A stretch of 64,000 nt of DNA from JAJXXT01 sp963764465 (GTDB lineage Bacteria; Pseudomonadota; Alphaproteobacteria; Acetobacterales; Acetobacteraceae): positions 193,941-257,940 of the forward strand of contig CAVXSO010000003.1 of the NCBI GenBank assembly GCA_963764465.1, written 5' to 3'. The position numbers and the translations under genes are program-made. Positions within the stretch are counted from its first letter, which is position 1; each line of letters starts with the position of its first letter. Of the stretch, positions 15,014-23,538 are shown piece by piece. The notes beneath the pieces were generated by a model that was not told where the DNA came from, ran no database searches, and worked only from the letters and a program-made list of their open reading frames with translations.

Positions 15014-17743
15014 CTAGCCGAAGGCACCGACCTCGTGCGTCACGGCGACGGTGATCTCGCGCAGCAGGTCGAACAGGGCGGCCATGGGGCGGAAGATGCT
15101 CGCGTGCTCCTGGCCGTAGCTGCCCGCCTCCGGCCGCGCGCGCGGCTCGGCGTAGTCGCGGCCGGCATCGGCGTCCGGGAGCGCGGGGAAGACCTCGTCG
15201 AGGAAGGCGAGCGAGGCGGGCACGTCGAGGCGCACCAGGCGCTGGGCGAGGAGGCCGCGGGTGATGCCGTGGCGCGGCGAGAAATCCGGGATGGCGGCGG
15301 CGAGGATGAAGATGCGCTGGATCAGCGCGATGCGCAGCGCGTGCAGCAGCGCCAGCCGCTCGCCCATGCGCGGCGCGTCCGGCCAGGCGGCGCGCAGCGC
15401 CACGTGGTCCGCCTGGATGTGGCGGAACATCGCCTGCGCCGGCGCCCAGAGGTCGAGCCCCTCCAGCGTGCGCGCGACCGCGATCAGCGCCTCGCGCCTG
15501 CCGGGGATGCGCGCCTGGGCCGCGCGGTCGAGCCACGTGCCGGGGTCGAGCGTGGCCACCATCGCGCGCAGCACGTCGAGGTCGGAGCCAGAGAGGGCCG
15601 CGGCCACCATCGCCATGGCGGTGGCGAAGCGCGGCGAGCGGGCGCGCATCTCGGCGAAGGTCTCGGCATGGCGCAGTGCCGCGCCCCCGATGCCGTGCGC
15701 CGTGTTCGCGAGCCAGCCGAGCTGGTGCAGGATCGCGTTGTTGGGGATGGCGCGCAGCTCGCGCGGGTGGCGGATGGTGGCGGGGCCGCCGAGCCCGTCG
15801 GTCTGGCGTGCCGCGGGGCGCGAGCCGGTACGGTCCAGCAACGAGGGGCCGAACGTGCCGAGCAGGGCCGCGTAGCCGCGATCCTCCACCAGTTCCTGCA
15901 TCGCGTGGCGGGAGGCGGCGAAGAAATCGGCGGCGAAATCGGGGTCGTCGTAGATCGGGTCCGGTGTCGCATCCGGCGGCGCGAAGCCGTGGGCGAACAT
16001 GCCGGCGATGGTGGCGGCGGCGCGCTCGCCGTTGGCGAAATGCAGGTAGCCGTCGCCACCCTGGAACGCGCTTTCGGCGCGCAGCGCGATGCCGCGCTGG
16101 GCCAGCTGGGCGCGCATCGCGGGCGGGGAGAGATAGTCCAGCCGTTCCGCGAGCGAGGCGGGATGCGCGCCGCGCCCGATGCTCTCGCCGTGGGTGTCGA
16201 ACAGCACCATCTCGATATCGGCGAGCCCGTGGCGGGCCAGGGCGTCGGCGATCCTGAGCTTGAGCCGCTCGATGAGGTAGCTGGCGGCCGGCTGGCCGAC
16301 ATAGCGACCGGAATCGGAATAACCGAATTGCAGCGCGATGCGCCCCTGGGCACGCAGATAGGCGCGCCAGGCGGGGCTGCGCAGCGCCTCCTCGATGATG
16401 CGGGCACCACCCTCCAGCGCCGAGGCGGTCTCGAACAGCGGGCAGATCTCGACGTGCCGCTCGATGCCGTAGTGCCGCGCGAGCCAGAGCGCGGCAAGCA
16501 GCGTGTAGCCGGTCTCGGTCTCGGCGATGAGGAAGCGGATCGGCGTTTCGCCATCGATATGTTTGACGATCTGCGCCAGTGTCATCATCAGCCTCGGCGC
16601 GGAAGCCTGCTCGGCGAGGATGGCGCCGAAATCCACCGGCACCGCCTGCACCTGCTCGAGTGCCGCGTTGATGCCGCCGAGCAGCACGCGCCGGCGCGCC
16701 GGGTCCGATGGCGGATCGGCGAGGCCGAGGCGCTGGCGGATGGCGTTGTGCACCTGTGCCGCGTTGAGCCGCGCGTGGACATGCGCGAGCCCGAGCCCGT
16801 GCGCCGCGAGCCCCGCGCGCGCCACCAGCATGTCCAGGGGATCGGTCGCGGCGGCGATGGCGGTGTCGAGTTCCGCGAGCAGCGGTGCGGTGCTGACGGC
16901 GGCCCCGCCAACCAGCACGCGAGCGAAGGCGGCGACCGCTTCCGGCGCCGCGCGCTCCGGCACGGCGGCGAGCTGGCGCTCGACGGCGGCGAGCGCGCCG
17001 GCACCAACCCCGGTCTGCGCGTGGAGCCGCCGAAGTGCCGCCGCCTTCATCGCGAGGCGGAAGCGCAGCATGTCGAGGAAGCCGATATCGGTGCGCCCGT
17101 CGGTGTCGAACCCCACCCAGGAGGCGAGCAGCAGCGGCGCGGGGGCCAGGCTCCGCCAGCGGCCGGGCCAGGTTTCGCGCGCTGCCGCCAGGATCGCGCG
17201 GTTGAGCGCATCCAGCGCGTCGCGGCCATGCCCGATCGCGGCCATTGCCTGGGCGAACTCGTCGGCGAGCGTGATCTCGCCGGGGCGCTGGCTGCCCGGC
17301 GGCGGCGCGGCGCCGGCGGCGAGTGCCGCCGCGGCCCGAGGTGCCAAGGCGAAGGTCGGGTGCGCGGTGAACACGGCGGCAAGAAGCGGGCGCGCGACGG
17401 CGCCGGCGAATTCCTGGAACGGCACCGGGCTGTCCGCGGGGTCCGGGCGGACGAGGCGGGCGATCGTTACCGCGATCGTCCCCGGCTCGGCGCCGTAGCG
17501 CGCGAGGCGCCCGGCGCGGCCGATGAACGCCTCGTCGCGCAGGTGCGAAACGAGGCCCGCCAGCGCCGCCGCGCTCAGCTGGCCGCGATCCATCCGCCGC
17601 GAGATCGCCAGTGCGGCGGAAAGGATCGGGTTGGCGAACGGGTCCTCCGCCAGGCGCTCGCGCAGCCGGGCGACCAGCGACAGCAGGTCCCGCGCGAGGC
17701 CGAGATTCTCCATGGGAGAGGTTGCCGTGTCGGCGAGCGTCAT
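15014..17743 (-). CDS. Phosphoenolpyruvate carboxylase-like protein with altered catalytic motifs
   Basis: A 909-aa protein with the length and fold signatures of PEP carboxylase (E. coli enzyme 883 aa). It keeps FTAHPT (the catalytic His motif), but the HPTE glutamate is Phe (FTAHPTFAL). The GYSDS-AKDAG motif reads GYSDSGRYVG, with Arg where the catalytic Lys stands, and the HGRGG loop reads FDTHGESIGRG. The later LRAIPNNAILHQLGWLANTA replaces the usual LRAIPWIFAWTQ segment. It may not carboxylate PEP. The start is ATG 17743; an inner ATG is possible, and neither has a clear ribosome site. Its start lies 9 bp from that of the divergent DUF445 gene. Confidence 0.75.
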   Translation of the reverse strand: MTLADTATSPMENLGLARDLLSLVARLRERLAEDPFANPILSAALAISRRMDRGQLSAAALAGLVSHLRDEAFIGRAGRLARYGAEPGTIAVTIARLVRPDPADSPVPFQEFAGAVARPLLAAVFTAHPTFALAPRAAAALAAGAAPPPGSQRPGEITLADEFAQAMAAIGHGRDALDALNRAILAAARETWPGRWRSLAPAPLLLASWVGFDTDGRTDIGFLDMLRFRLAMKAAALRRLHAQTGVGAGALAAVERQLAAVPERAAPEAVAAFARVLVGGAAVSTAPLLAELDTAIAAATDPLDMLVARAGLAAHGLGLAHVHARLNAAQVHNAIRQRLGLADPPSDPARRRVLLGGINAALEQVQAVPVDFGAILAEQASAPRLMMTLAQIVKHIDGETPIRFLIAETETGYTLLAALWLARHYGIERHVEICPLFETASALEGGARIIEEALRSPAWRAYLRAQGRIALQFGYSDSGRYVGQPAASYLIERLKLRIADALARHGLADIEMVLFDTHGESIGRGAHPASLAERLDYLSPPAMRAQLAQRGIALRAESAFQGGDGYLHFANGERAAATIAGMFAHGFAPPDATPDPIYDDPDFAADFFAASRHAMQELVEDRGYAALLGTFGPSLLDRTGSRPAARQTDGLGGPATIRHPRELRAIPNNAILHQLGWLANTAHGIGGAALRHAETFAEMRARSPRFATAMAMVAAALSGSDLDVLRAMVATLDPGTWLDRAAQARIPGRREALIAVARTLEGLDLWAPAQAMFRHIQADHVALRAAWPDAPRMGERLALLHALRIALIQRIFILAAAIPDFSPRHGITRGLLAQRLVRLDVPASLAFLDEVFPALPDADAGRDYAEPRARPEAGSYGQEHASIFRPMAALFDLLREITVAVTHEVGAFG

Positions 17744-17752
17744 GGGAGAAGC

Positions 17753-19024
17753 ATGGCGCAGGAGGATTGTGCGTTGCAACAAAAGCCGGTGGACCCCGAT
17801 GCGGCGGCGCGGCAGGCGCTCGCGCGGCACCGGCTGGTCGCGCATCTGCTGCTGCTGCTGATGGCGGCGCTGACGGCGGCGGGCCACATCTGGCGCTTCC
17901 CGCCGCTGCTGCTGGCCGCGAGCACGGCGGGGCTGGTCGGCGGGCTGGCGGACTGGTTCGCGGTGACGGCGCTGTTCCGCCATCCGCTCGGCCTGCCCAT
18001 CCCGCACACCGCGATCATCCCCGCGCAGCAGGCGCGCATCGGTGCCGCGCTCGGGCGGTTCATCGCCGGCCACGTGTTCACCGAGGCGGAGGTGGCGGCA
18101 GCCCTCTCGCGGCTGGACATCGCGGCGATCGTCGCCGGATTTCTCTCGGATGCCGAGGCGCGGCGCCCGGCGGCGGAGGCGCTTTCGGGCATGCTGCCCC
18201 GGCTGCTCGGCGCGATCGAGGACGGGCGGGCGCGGCGGCTGGTCTCGCGGCTGGTGCCGCGGCTGGTGGGCGGGCAGGGCGGCGGGCGCATCGTCGGCCG
18301 CGCGCTGCGCCAGCTGGTGGAAGGCGGGCGGCACCAGGAGGTGTTCGGCTTCTTCCTCGACCAGCTCAGGACGCTGCTGGCGGCGCGGGAGGCGGCGCTG
18401 CAACAGGCGATCGAGGAGCGGGTGCGCGAGCAGGGCGGGCGGCTGGTGGGCTGGGCGGTCGGTGCCTCCATCGCGCGGCGCGTCATCGCGCAGATCAACA
18501 CCGAGCTCGAGCGCATGGAGCCGGACGGCAGCGAGCTGCGCGAGGCGTTCAACGAATGGATGCGCCGCGAGATCCAGCGCATCGAGGACGAGCCGCAGCG
18601 CGCCGCCGAGATCGGTGCGGCACTGCGCCGCGTGGTGGCGCACGAGACGGTGCGCGCCTGGCTGTGGGACATCTGGAGCCGGGTGCGGCTGGCGCTGGAG
18701 CAGGACGCGGCGCGGCCGAGCGGGCGCACCGTGGCCGCGGTGGACGCGACACTCGCCAATCTCGGCCAGGTGCTGCGCGAGGACGCGAAGGCGGGCGAGC
18801 GGCTGCGCGACGCGTTCCGCGGGCTCTCGTCGCGGCTGATACCGGCCGGGCGCGGGGAGATCGCGCGCTTCGTCGAGGGCGTGGTCGGCGGCTGGGACAC
18901 CGCGACGCTGACCGAGCGGCTGGAGCTGCGCGTGGGCAAGGACCTGCAATACATCCGCATCAACGGCACCGTGGTGGGCGCGCTGGCCGGTGCCGTGGTG
19001 CAGCTTCTGGCATCCCTGCGCTGA
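17753..19024 (+). CDS. DUF445 family membrane protein (YjiN-like)
   Basis: A 423-aa protein of the DUF445 family. The diagnostic stretch GLVGGLADWFAVTALFRHPL follows an N-terminal transmembrane span (LLLLLMAALTAAGHIW), and the C-terminus ends in another hydrophobic span (TVVGALAGAVVQLLASL). Between them lies a long helical region. Function is unknown; E. coli YjiN is an inner-membrane relative. ATG 17753 is preceded by GGGAGA; an alternative TTG at 17774 has a better GGAGG 8 nt upstream and would shorten the protein by seven residues. Confidence 0.88.
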   Translation: MAQEDCALQQKPVDPDAAARQALARHRLVAHLLLLLMAALTAAGHIWRFPPLLLAASTAGLVGGLADWFAVTALFRHPLGLPIPHTAIIPAQQARIGAALGRFIAGHVFTEAEVAAALSRLDIAAIVAGFLSDAEARRPAAEALSGMLPRLLGAIEDGRARRLVSRLVPRLVGGQGGGRIVGRALRQLVEGGRHQEVFGFFLDQLRTLLAAREAALQQAIEERVREQGGRLVGWAVGASIARRVIAQINTELERMEPDGSELREAFNEWMRREIQRIEDEPQRAAEIGAALRRVVAHETVRAWLWDIWSRVRLALEQDAARPSGRTVAAVDATLANLGQVLREDAKAGERLRDAFRGLSSRLIPAGRGEIARFVEGVVGGWDTATLTERLELRVGKDLQYIRINGTVVGALAGAVVQLLASLR

Positions 19025-19132
19025 CCAGCGGCGCGGCGCCCGGCGGCCGCCGCGGGGCGGAAGCCCCCGTGCCGCGTGGACGGATGTGAAACCGGCGCCT
19101 AGGTTCGCTCGTCACGTGCGCGTTGGTGAGGC

Positions 19133-19882
19133 ATGACCAAGGACGCCGAGCAGAGTTATCCGCTGCGAATGACGGACGCGGGGCGACGGCACCTGCTGCA
19201 AAAGCCGTTCAGCGACGAGTTCTGCCCGGTCAACCTGGTCGGGATCGCGGCCGTGATGGCCCTCCTGCCGCCGCCGCCGGCCAGGCTGGTGGATTTCGGT
19301 TGCGGCGCCGGATGGACGACGATCTTCCTGGCGCGGCGCGGCTACGATGTGACGGGGATCGATATTTCGCCGGGGATGCTGGCGATCGCCGAGCAGAACC
19401 GCCTCGCCAATGCGCCAGAGGCGAGGATCGGGTTCATTTGCGCCGATTATGAAAACCCCCCGCATCTCGACACGTTCGATGGGGCGATCTTCTTCGATTG
19501 CCTGCACCACGCGGACTCGGAGCGCGCGGCGCTGCAGGCGGCCTTCGCCGCGCTGCGTCCGGGCGGGGTTCTGCTGACGCACGAACCCGGCGAGGGCCAT
19601 GCCGCCGCGGAGGGCTCGCGCGCCGCGGTGCGGGAGTTCGGGGTCAACGAGCGCGACATGCCGCCGCGCCTCATCATCGCGACGGGCAAGGAAATCGGGT
19701 TCACGGCGCCGGAGATCTTTCCCTATGGCGGCCACCTGCTCGAGATGTTCTACCGCAGGCGCCCGGCCAAGCTTTCCCGCATCGAGCGGCTGAGACTGGC
19801 GCGCCGTGTCCTGCGCCTGCTGCTGCGCGACGCGGACCGGGCGAGCGGTATCGTCCGCATGCTGAAACCGGCGAGGCACTGA
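19133..19882 (+). CDS. SAM-dependent class I methyltransferase
   Basis: A 249-aa methyltransferase. The SAM-binding motif I is VDFGCGAGWTTI (about residues 52-63), with the acidic end of strand 2 in VTGIDISPGML, motif II-like FICADYENPP, and a post-motif ALRPGGVLLTHEPGEGHA. The substrate is unknown. ATG 19133 follows GTGAGG. The gene stands alone between DUF445 and the hydroxyacid oxidase. A basic C-terminal tail (RLRLARRVLRLLLRDADRA) is unusual for the class and may contact nucleic acid or membrane. Confidence 0.85.
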   Translation: MTKDAEQSYPLRMTDAGRRHLLQKPFSDEFCPVNLVGIAAVMALLPPPPARLVDFGCGAGWTTIFLARRGYDVTGIDISPGMLAIAEQNRLANAPEARIGFICADYENPPHLDTFDGAIFFDCLHHADSERAALQAAFAALRPGGVLLTHEPGEGHAAAEGSRAAVREFGVNERDMPPRLIIATGKEIGFTAPEIFPYGGHLLEMFYRRRPAKLSRIERLRLARRVLRLLLRDADRASGIVRMLKPARH

Positions 19883-19978
19883 ATCGCGGTCCCGTCCCGC
19901 GGGAATGAACGGCCTTGCCCTGTCTTGCCGGGCGGTGCCGGCCGCCGCAGACTGCGCGCGTCCCAGCCGGAGGAAACC

Positions 19979-21067
19979 ATGCGCGCCAACGCCGCCGACG
20001 AGTTCCTGAACCTGCACGAATTCGTCAAGTCGGCGCGCCTGCACCTGGACCAGTTCGTCTGGGACTACCTGATCGGCGGCGTCGAGACCGAAACGACACT
20101 GAAGCGCAACCGCCTCGCGATCGACAGCCTCGCCTTCCGCCCGCGCGTGCTGGTGGATGTGCGCGAGGTCGATACCACGGGCGATTTCCTCGGCCGCAAG
20201 ACCAGGCTGCCGGTCGCACTCGCCCCGGTCGGCTCGCTGCAGAGCTTCCATCCGGATGCGGGTTCCGCGGTCGCCAGGGGCGCGGGGGATTTCGGCGTGC
20301 CGATGTTCCTGTCCTCGGTCTCCGAGCCGGGGCTGGAAGCGGCGGCGAAGGCGGGCAGCGGGCCGAAGGTGTTCCAGCTCTACGTGCGCGGCGACGACGC
20401 GTTCATCCTCGACCACATGAAGCGCGCGGAGGATGCGGGCTACGACGCGTTCTGCATCACCGTCGATACCGCGGTGCTGTCGCGGCGGGAGCGCGACATC
20501 GCCAAGCGCTGGGCCAAGCCGTGGCAGGCGCGGCTTGCCGGCATGGACTACCAGGCGGGGCTCGACTGGGCGACGCTGGAGCGCGTGCGGGCGAAGAACC
20601 GGATGAAGCTCATCATCAAGGGCATCGCGACGGCCGAGGATGCCACGCGAGCTTGCGAGATGGGGATCGAGGGCATCTATGTCTCCAACCATGGCGGGCG
20701 GCAGCTGGACCACGGGCGCGGCGCGCTGGATGTGCTGCCGGAAGTGGCGGCGGCCGTCGCGGGGCGGGCGAAGGTGCTGGTGGATGGCGGGTTCTCGCGC
20801 GGCGCCGATATCGTGAAGGCGCTGGCGCTGGGGGCGGACACGGTCTGCCTCGGGCGGCTCTATCTCTACGGGCTGGCGGCGGCGGGGGCGGAGGGCGTGT
20901 TCCGCGTGCTGGAGATCCTGGAGGACGAGATGCAGCGTTCCATGGCGCTGCTGGGCGTGAGCGCGCTCGCGGGGCTGGAGCCCTCGCACCTGCATCCAGC
21001 GCCGCCGGTGGTGCCGCCCGGCGTGCACAGCGCGTTCCCGCACCTGCGCCTCGACGACGGATACTAG
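19979..21067 (+). CDS. FMN-dependent alpha-hydroxy acid oxidase/dehydrogenase
   Basis: A 362-aa TIM-barrel flavoprotein of the lactate/glycolate oxidase family. The active-site signature SNHGGRQLDHGRG contains the proton-abstracting His and substrate-binding Arg; other family segments are FQLYVRGDDAF, CITVDTAVLSRRERD and VLVDGGFSRGADIVKALALG. It oxidises an (S)-2-hydroxy acid to a 2-oxo acid. The ATG at 19979 has GGAGG 7 nt upstream. The stop TAG overlaps the GTG start of the nucleoside transporter by one base, so the two are coupled. Confidence 0.9.
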   Translation: MRANAADEFLNLHEFVKSARLHLDQFVWDYLIGGVETETTLKRNRLAIDSLAFRPRVLVDVREVDTTGDFLGRKTRLPVALAPVGSLQSFHPDAGSAVARGAGDFGVPMFLSSVSEPGLEAAAKAGSGPKVFQLYVRGDDAFILDHMKRAEDAGYDAFCITVDTAVLSRRERDIAKRWAKPWQARLAGMDYQAGLDWATLERVRAKNRMKLIIKGIATAEDATRACEMGIEGIYVSNHGGRQLDHGRGALDVLPEVAAAVAGRAKVLVDGGFSRGADIVKALALGADTVCLGRLYLYGLAAAGAEGVFRVLEILEDEMQRSMALLGVSALAGLEPSHLHPAPPVVPPGVHSAFPHLRLDDGY

Positions 21068-22302
21068 TGCGGCCGCTCGGCGGAATCCTCGTTCTCTACG
21101 CGCTGGCCTGGCTGCTTTCGGAGCGGCGGGGGGCGGTTGCGTGGCGCACGGTGCTGGGCGGCTTCGCGCTGCAGCTTCTGCTCGCGCTGCTGCTGGTGCA
21201 TTTCGCGGTGGCGCGCGGCGCGGTGCTGGCGCTGAACCGCGCCGTCGATGCGGTGCAGGCGGCGACGGATGCGGGCACGGGGCTGGTGTTCGGCTACCTC
21301 GCCGGCGGCGCGCAGCCCTTCGCGGTGGTGAACCCGGCGGCGAGCTTCATCCTGGCGTTTCGCGCGCTGCCGCTGGTGCTGGTGATCTCCGCCCTCGGCG
21401 CGCTGCTGCTGCACTGGGGCGTGCTGCAGGCGGTGATGCGCGCGTTCGCGATGCTGCTGCGGCGCAGCCTGGGCCTCGGCGGCGCGCTGTCGCTGGGGGC
21501 GGCGGTGCATATCTTCGTCGGCATGGTGGAGGCGCCGCTGCTGATCCGCCCCTGGCTCGCGCGGCTGCAAAGGGGCGAGATCTTCGCGCTCATGAGCTGC
21601 GGGCTCGCCGGCATCGCGGGGACGGTGATGGTGATCTACGCCAGCCTGCTGGGGCCGATCATTCCCGATGCGCTGGGAAATATCCTGATCGCGTCCGTCA
21701 TCTCCACGCCCGCGGCGCTGGCGCTGGCGGCGATCATGGTGCCGTTCGCGGCGGCCCCGGAGGACGAGGCGGACCTCGTGGCCCCGCACCGCGCCGGCGG
21801 CGCGCTGGAGGCGCTGATCACGGGCACCGCCGCCGGCATTCCGGTGCTGGCGGGGATCGCCGCGGTGCTGATCGTGACCGTCGCCTGCGTGCATCTGCTC
21901 GACGACCTGCTGGCGCTGCTGCCGCATCTCGCGGGCGCGCCGGTCTCGCTGGAGCGGGTGATGGCCTGGCCGTTCCGCCCGCTGGTCTGGCTGATCGGCG
22001 TGCCGTGGCGGGAGGCAGGTGCCGCGGCCGGCCTGATGGCGACCAAGACCGTGCTCAACGAGTTCGTTGCGTATCTGCACCTGGCGCAGGGGGGCAGCGC
22101 GCTGTCGCCGCACGCCCGGCTGATCATGGCCTACGCGCTCTGCGGCTTCGCCAATTTCGGCAGCGTCGGCATCATGGTCGGCGGCATGGGGGCGATGGTG
22201 CCGGAGCGGCGGGCGGAGTTCGCCACACTCGGCCTGCGGGCGCTGATCCCCGGCACGCTGGCGACGCTCTCCAGCGGCGCGCTCGCGGGGCTGCTGACCT
22301 AG
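21067..22302 (+). CDS. CNT-family (NupC-like) nucleoside transporter
   Basis: A 411-aa polytopic inner-membrane protein of the concentrative nucleoside transporter family. Typical signatures are FVGMVEAPLLIRPWL, LMSCGLAGIAGTVMVIYA, GLMATKTVLNEFVAYLHL and ALCGFANFGSVGIMVGGMG. Such carriers import nucleosides with H+ or Na+. The start is GTG at 21067, the last base of the preceding TAG (TAGTG); I take it because no other start lies nearby and coupling is obvious. Pairing with a 2-hydroxyacid oxidase is not a standard nucleoside operon, so the real substrate may differ. Confidence 0.9.
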   Translation: MRPLGGILVLYALAWLLSERRGAVAWRTVLGGFALQLLLALLLVHFAVARGAVLALNRAVDAVQAATDAGTGLVFGYLAGGAQPFAVVNPAASFILAFRALPLVLVISALGALLLHWGVLQAVMRAFAMLLRRSLGLGGALSLGAAVHIFVGMVEAPLLIRPWLARLQRGEIFALMSCGLAGIAGTVMVIYASLLGPIIPDALGNILIASVISTPAALALAAIMVPFAAAPEDEADLVAPHRAGGALEALITGTAAGIPVLAGIAAVLIVTVACVHLLDDLLALLPHLAGAPVSLERVMAWPFRPLVWLIGVPWREAGAAAGLMATKTVLNEFVAYLHLAQGGSALSPHARLIMAYALCGFANFGSVGIMVGGMGAMVPERRAEFATLGLRALIPGTLATLSSGALAGLLT

Positions 22303-22471
22303 GGCAGAATCGCACCCTGCGGGCCTTGGTCCGCGGCGCTGGTTCGCGCCTCCGCTGAGGCCGCCCGCGGCAATGGCGGCCGGAACGACAGGACGGCAGA
22401 GCAGGCCCGCGCTGCCACGGGCCGTTCGCGCCGCGCGAGCGCGCTACGCCGGGGGCGCTACGCCTGGGGCG
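22303..22471. other. Spacer between nucleoside transporter and cupin gene
   Basis: A 169-bp gap between convergent genes. No ORF with family similarity is visible. Its right end enters the 14-bp tandem array at 22442-22483; no strong terminator hairpin was found. Confidence 0.5.
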
Positions 22472-22483
22472 CTACGCCTGGGG
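22442..22483. repeat. 14-bp tandem repeat across the cupin stop codon (x3)
   Basis: CGCTACGCCGGGGG, CGCTACGCCTGGGG and CGCTACGCCTGGGG follow head to tail at 22442, 22456 and 22470. The rightmost unit contains the last codons and TAG stop of the cupin gene (reverse strand), so the stop-codon region has been copied downstream of the gene. Confidence 0.85.
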
Positions 22484-22948
22484 TGGGGCCGGGGTGAGGC
22501 CGTGGCGGCGCATGATCTCCATCATCCGCGCGCGGTCCGGCGGACCGCCCTGCGCCGTGTTGACCAACTCGAAAGCCTCGCGGAAATACTGCGGGCCGAT
22601 CGCCGCCGGCGTGATGACGCATAGCGCCTTCACATCGCCGCTCGTGTTGTTGTCGAACCGGTGCACGGCGCCGCGCGGGATGCACAGCGCCTGCCCGGGC
22701 CCGACGTCGATCCGCCTGCCATCGACGGTCCAGGTCAGCACGCCGTCGATGCCGTAGATCGTCTCTTCATAATGGTCGTGGCTGTGGGCCGGGCCCGGCA
22801 GGCGCGCGGCACCGGGAACCGTGAGCTCGAAGGCGGCGACGCTGCCGCCCGAGTTCTCTCCCGTGATCAGGAAACGCACCGTGAGGGCGCCGCCGCGGAG
22901 CGTCTCCTCGGCTGGATCGACGCGCAGGCCGATGGAATTCTGTACCAT
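22472..22948 (-). CDS. Cupin-domain protein
   Basis: A 158-aa single-cupin protein. Motif 1 is HSHDHYEETIYGIDGVLTW (residues 52-70) with His and Glu metal ligands; motif 2 is PRGAVHRFDNNTSG. It starts at ATG 22948 (MVQNSIGLRV). It may be a small dioxygenase, isomerase or binding protein. It diverges from a MarR regulator, and two matching palindromes lie between them, so it is probably controlled by that regulator and induced by an aromatic or similar ligand. The C-terminal codons and stop lie inside a 14-bp tandem repeat. Confidence 0.85.
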   Translation of the reverse strand: MVQNSIGLRVDPAEETLRGGALTVRFLITGENSGGSVAAFELTVPGAARLPGPAHSHDHYEETIYGIDGVLTWTVDGRRIDVGPGQALCIPRGAVHRFDNNTSGDVKALCVITPAAIGPQYFREAFELVNTAQGGPPDRARMMEIMRRHGLTPAPPQA

Positions 22949-22962
22949 GCCCGTTCTCCCGT

Positions 22963-23005
22963 GGTAAACGGCGTTTACCGATACGACAGGTAAACTCCAT
23001 TTACG
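22963..23005. promoter_or_regulatory. Two MarR-type operators between cupin and marR genes
   Basis: The first is a perfect palindrome, GGTAAACG-G-CGTTTACC (22963-22979). The second, GGTAAACT-C-CATTTACG (22989-23005), keeps the GTAAA/TTTAC core. Their centres are 26 bp apart and they fill the 61-bp gap between divergent starts at 22948 and 23010. This is the arrangement expected for autorepression by the adjacent MarR protein plus control of the cupin gene. Confidence 0.75.
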
Positions 23006-23009
23006 CAGA

Positions 23010-23501
23010 ATGTCAATGCCGACACCGCTGAAAAAATCGCCGGCCGGAGCGGGAGAGATGCTCATCGGCGCGCTCCTGCGCGTCCCCGCCCAGGCCATCC
23101 ATCGCCGCCTCATCGCGGGGCTGAACGCGGCGGGATTTGAGGAACTGCGCCTGCCGCATATCGCGGTGCTGCAGTTTCCGGGGCCGGACGGGGTTCGCCC
23201 GGGCGTGCTCGCCGAGCGCGCGGGCATGAGCAAGCAGGCCATGAACCAGCTTCTCGGCAGCCTCGAGGGTTTTGGCTATGTCGTGCGGGCAGACGCGCCG
23301 GACGGGCGCGGCGCGCGCGTGGTCCGTCTCACCAGGCGCGGGCGCGCCGCCTATGCGAAGATCATCGACATCCTGCGCGACATCGAGCGCGAGTGGAGCG
23401 CCGAGCTTGGCCCAAGCCGCTTTGCCCAGCTCAAGGAGTTGCTCTCCGCCGTCTGGGAAAGCCCGCTGATGGAAAAGCCCGCCGGTTCGCCGGAGCCATG
23501 A
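23010..23501 (+). CDS. MarR-family transcriptional regulator
   Basis: A 163-aa winged-helix regulator. The recognition region reads PGVLAERAGMSKQAMNQLLGSLEGFGYV (in part, residues 69-96), followed by the wing RADAPDGRGARVVRLTRRGR. MarR proteins bind DNA as dimers and release it on binding phenolic or other small ligands. ATG 23010 lies 5 bp after the second operator; another ATG follows at 23016. The divergent cupin gene is its likely target. It ends 37 bp from the convergent ABC exporter gene. Confidence 0.92.
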   Translation: MSMPTPLKKSPAGAGEMLIGALLRVPAQAIHRRLIAGLNAAGFEELRLPHIAVLQFPGPDGVRPGVLAERAGMSKQAMNQLLGSLEGFGYVVRADAPDGRGARVVRLTRRGRAAYAKIIDILRDIEREWSAELGPSRFAQLKELLSAVWESPLMEKPAGSPEP

Positions 23502-23538
23502 GACGCGGCCGGTGCGGCGTCGCGCGCCGGCCATCGGC

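Noticed and set aside
14903..17752. Forward frame extending far upstream of DUF445
   Set aside because: This part is antisense to the PEPC-like gene and has no domain; only the DUF445 part from 17753 is real.
21061..21080. ACTAGT followed by GCGGCCGC looks like a cloning polylinker
   Set aside because: It is continuous with two coding frames (stop of the oxidase and start of the transporter) and arises naturally in GC-rich DNA.
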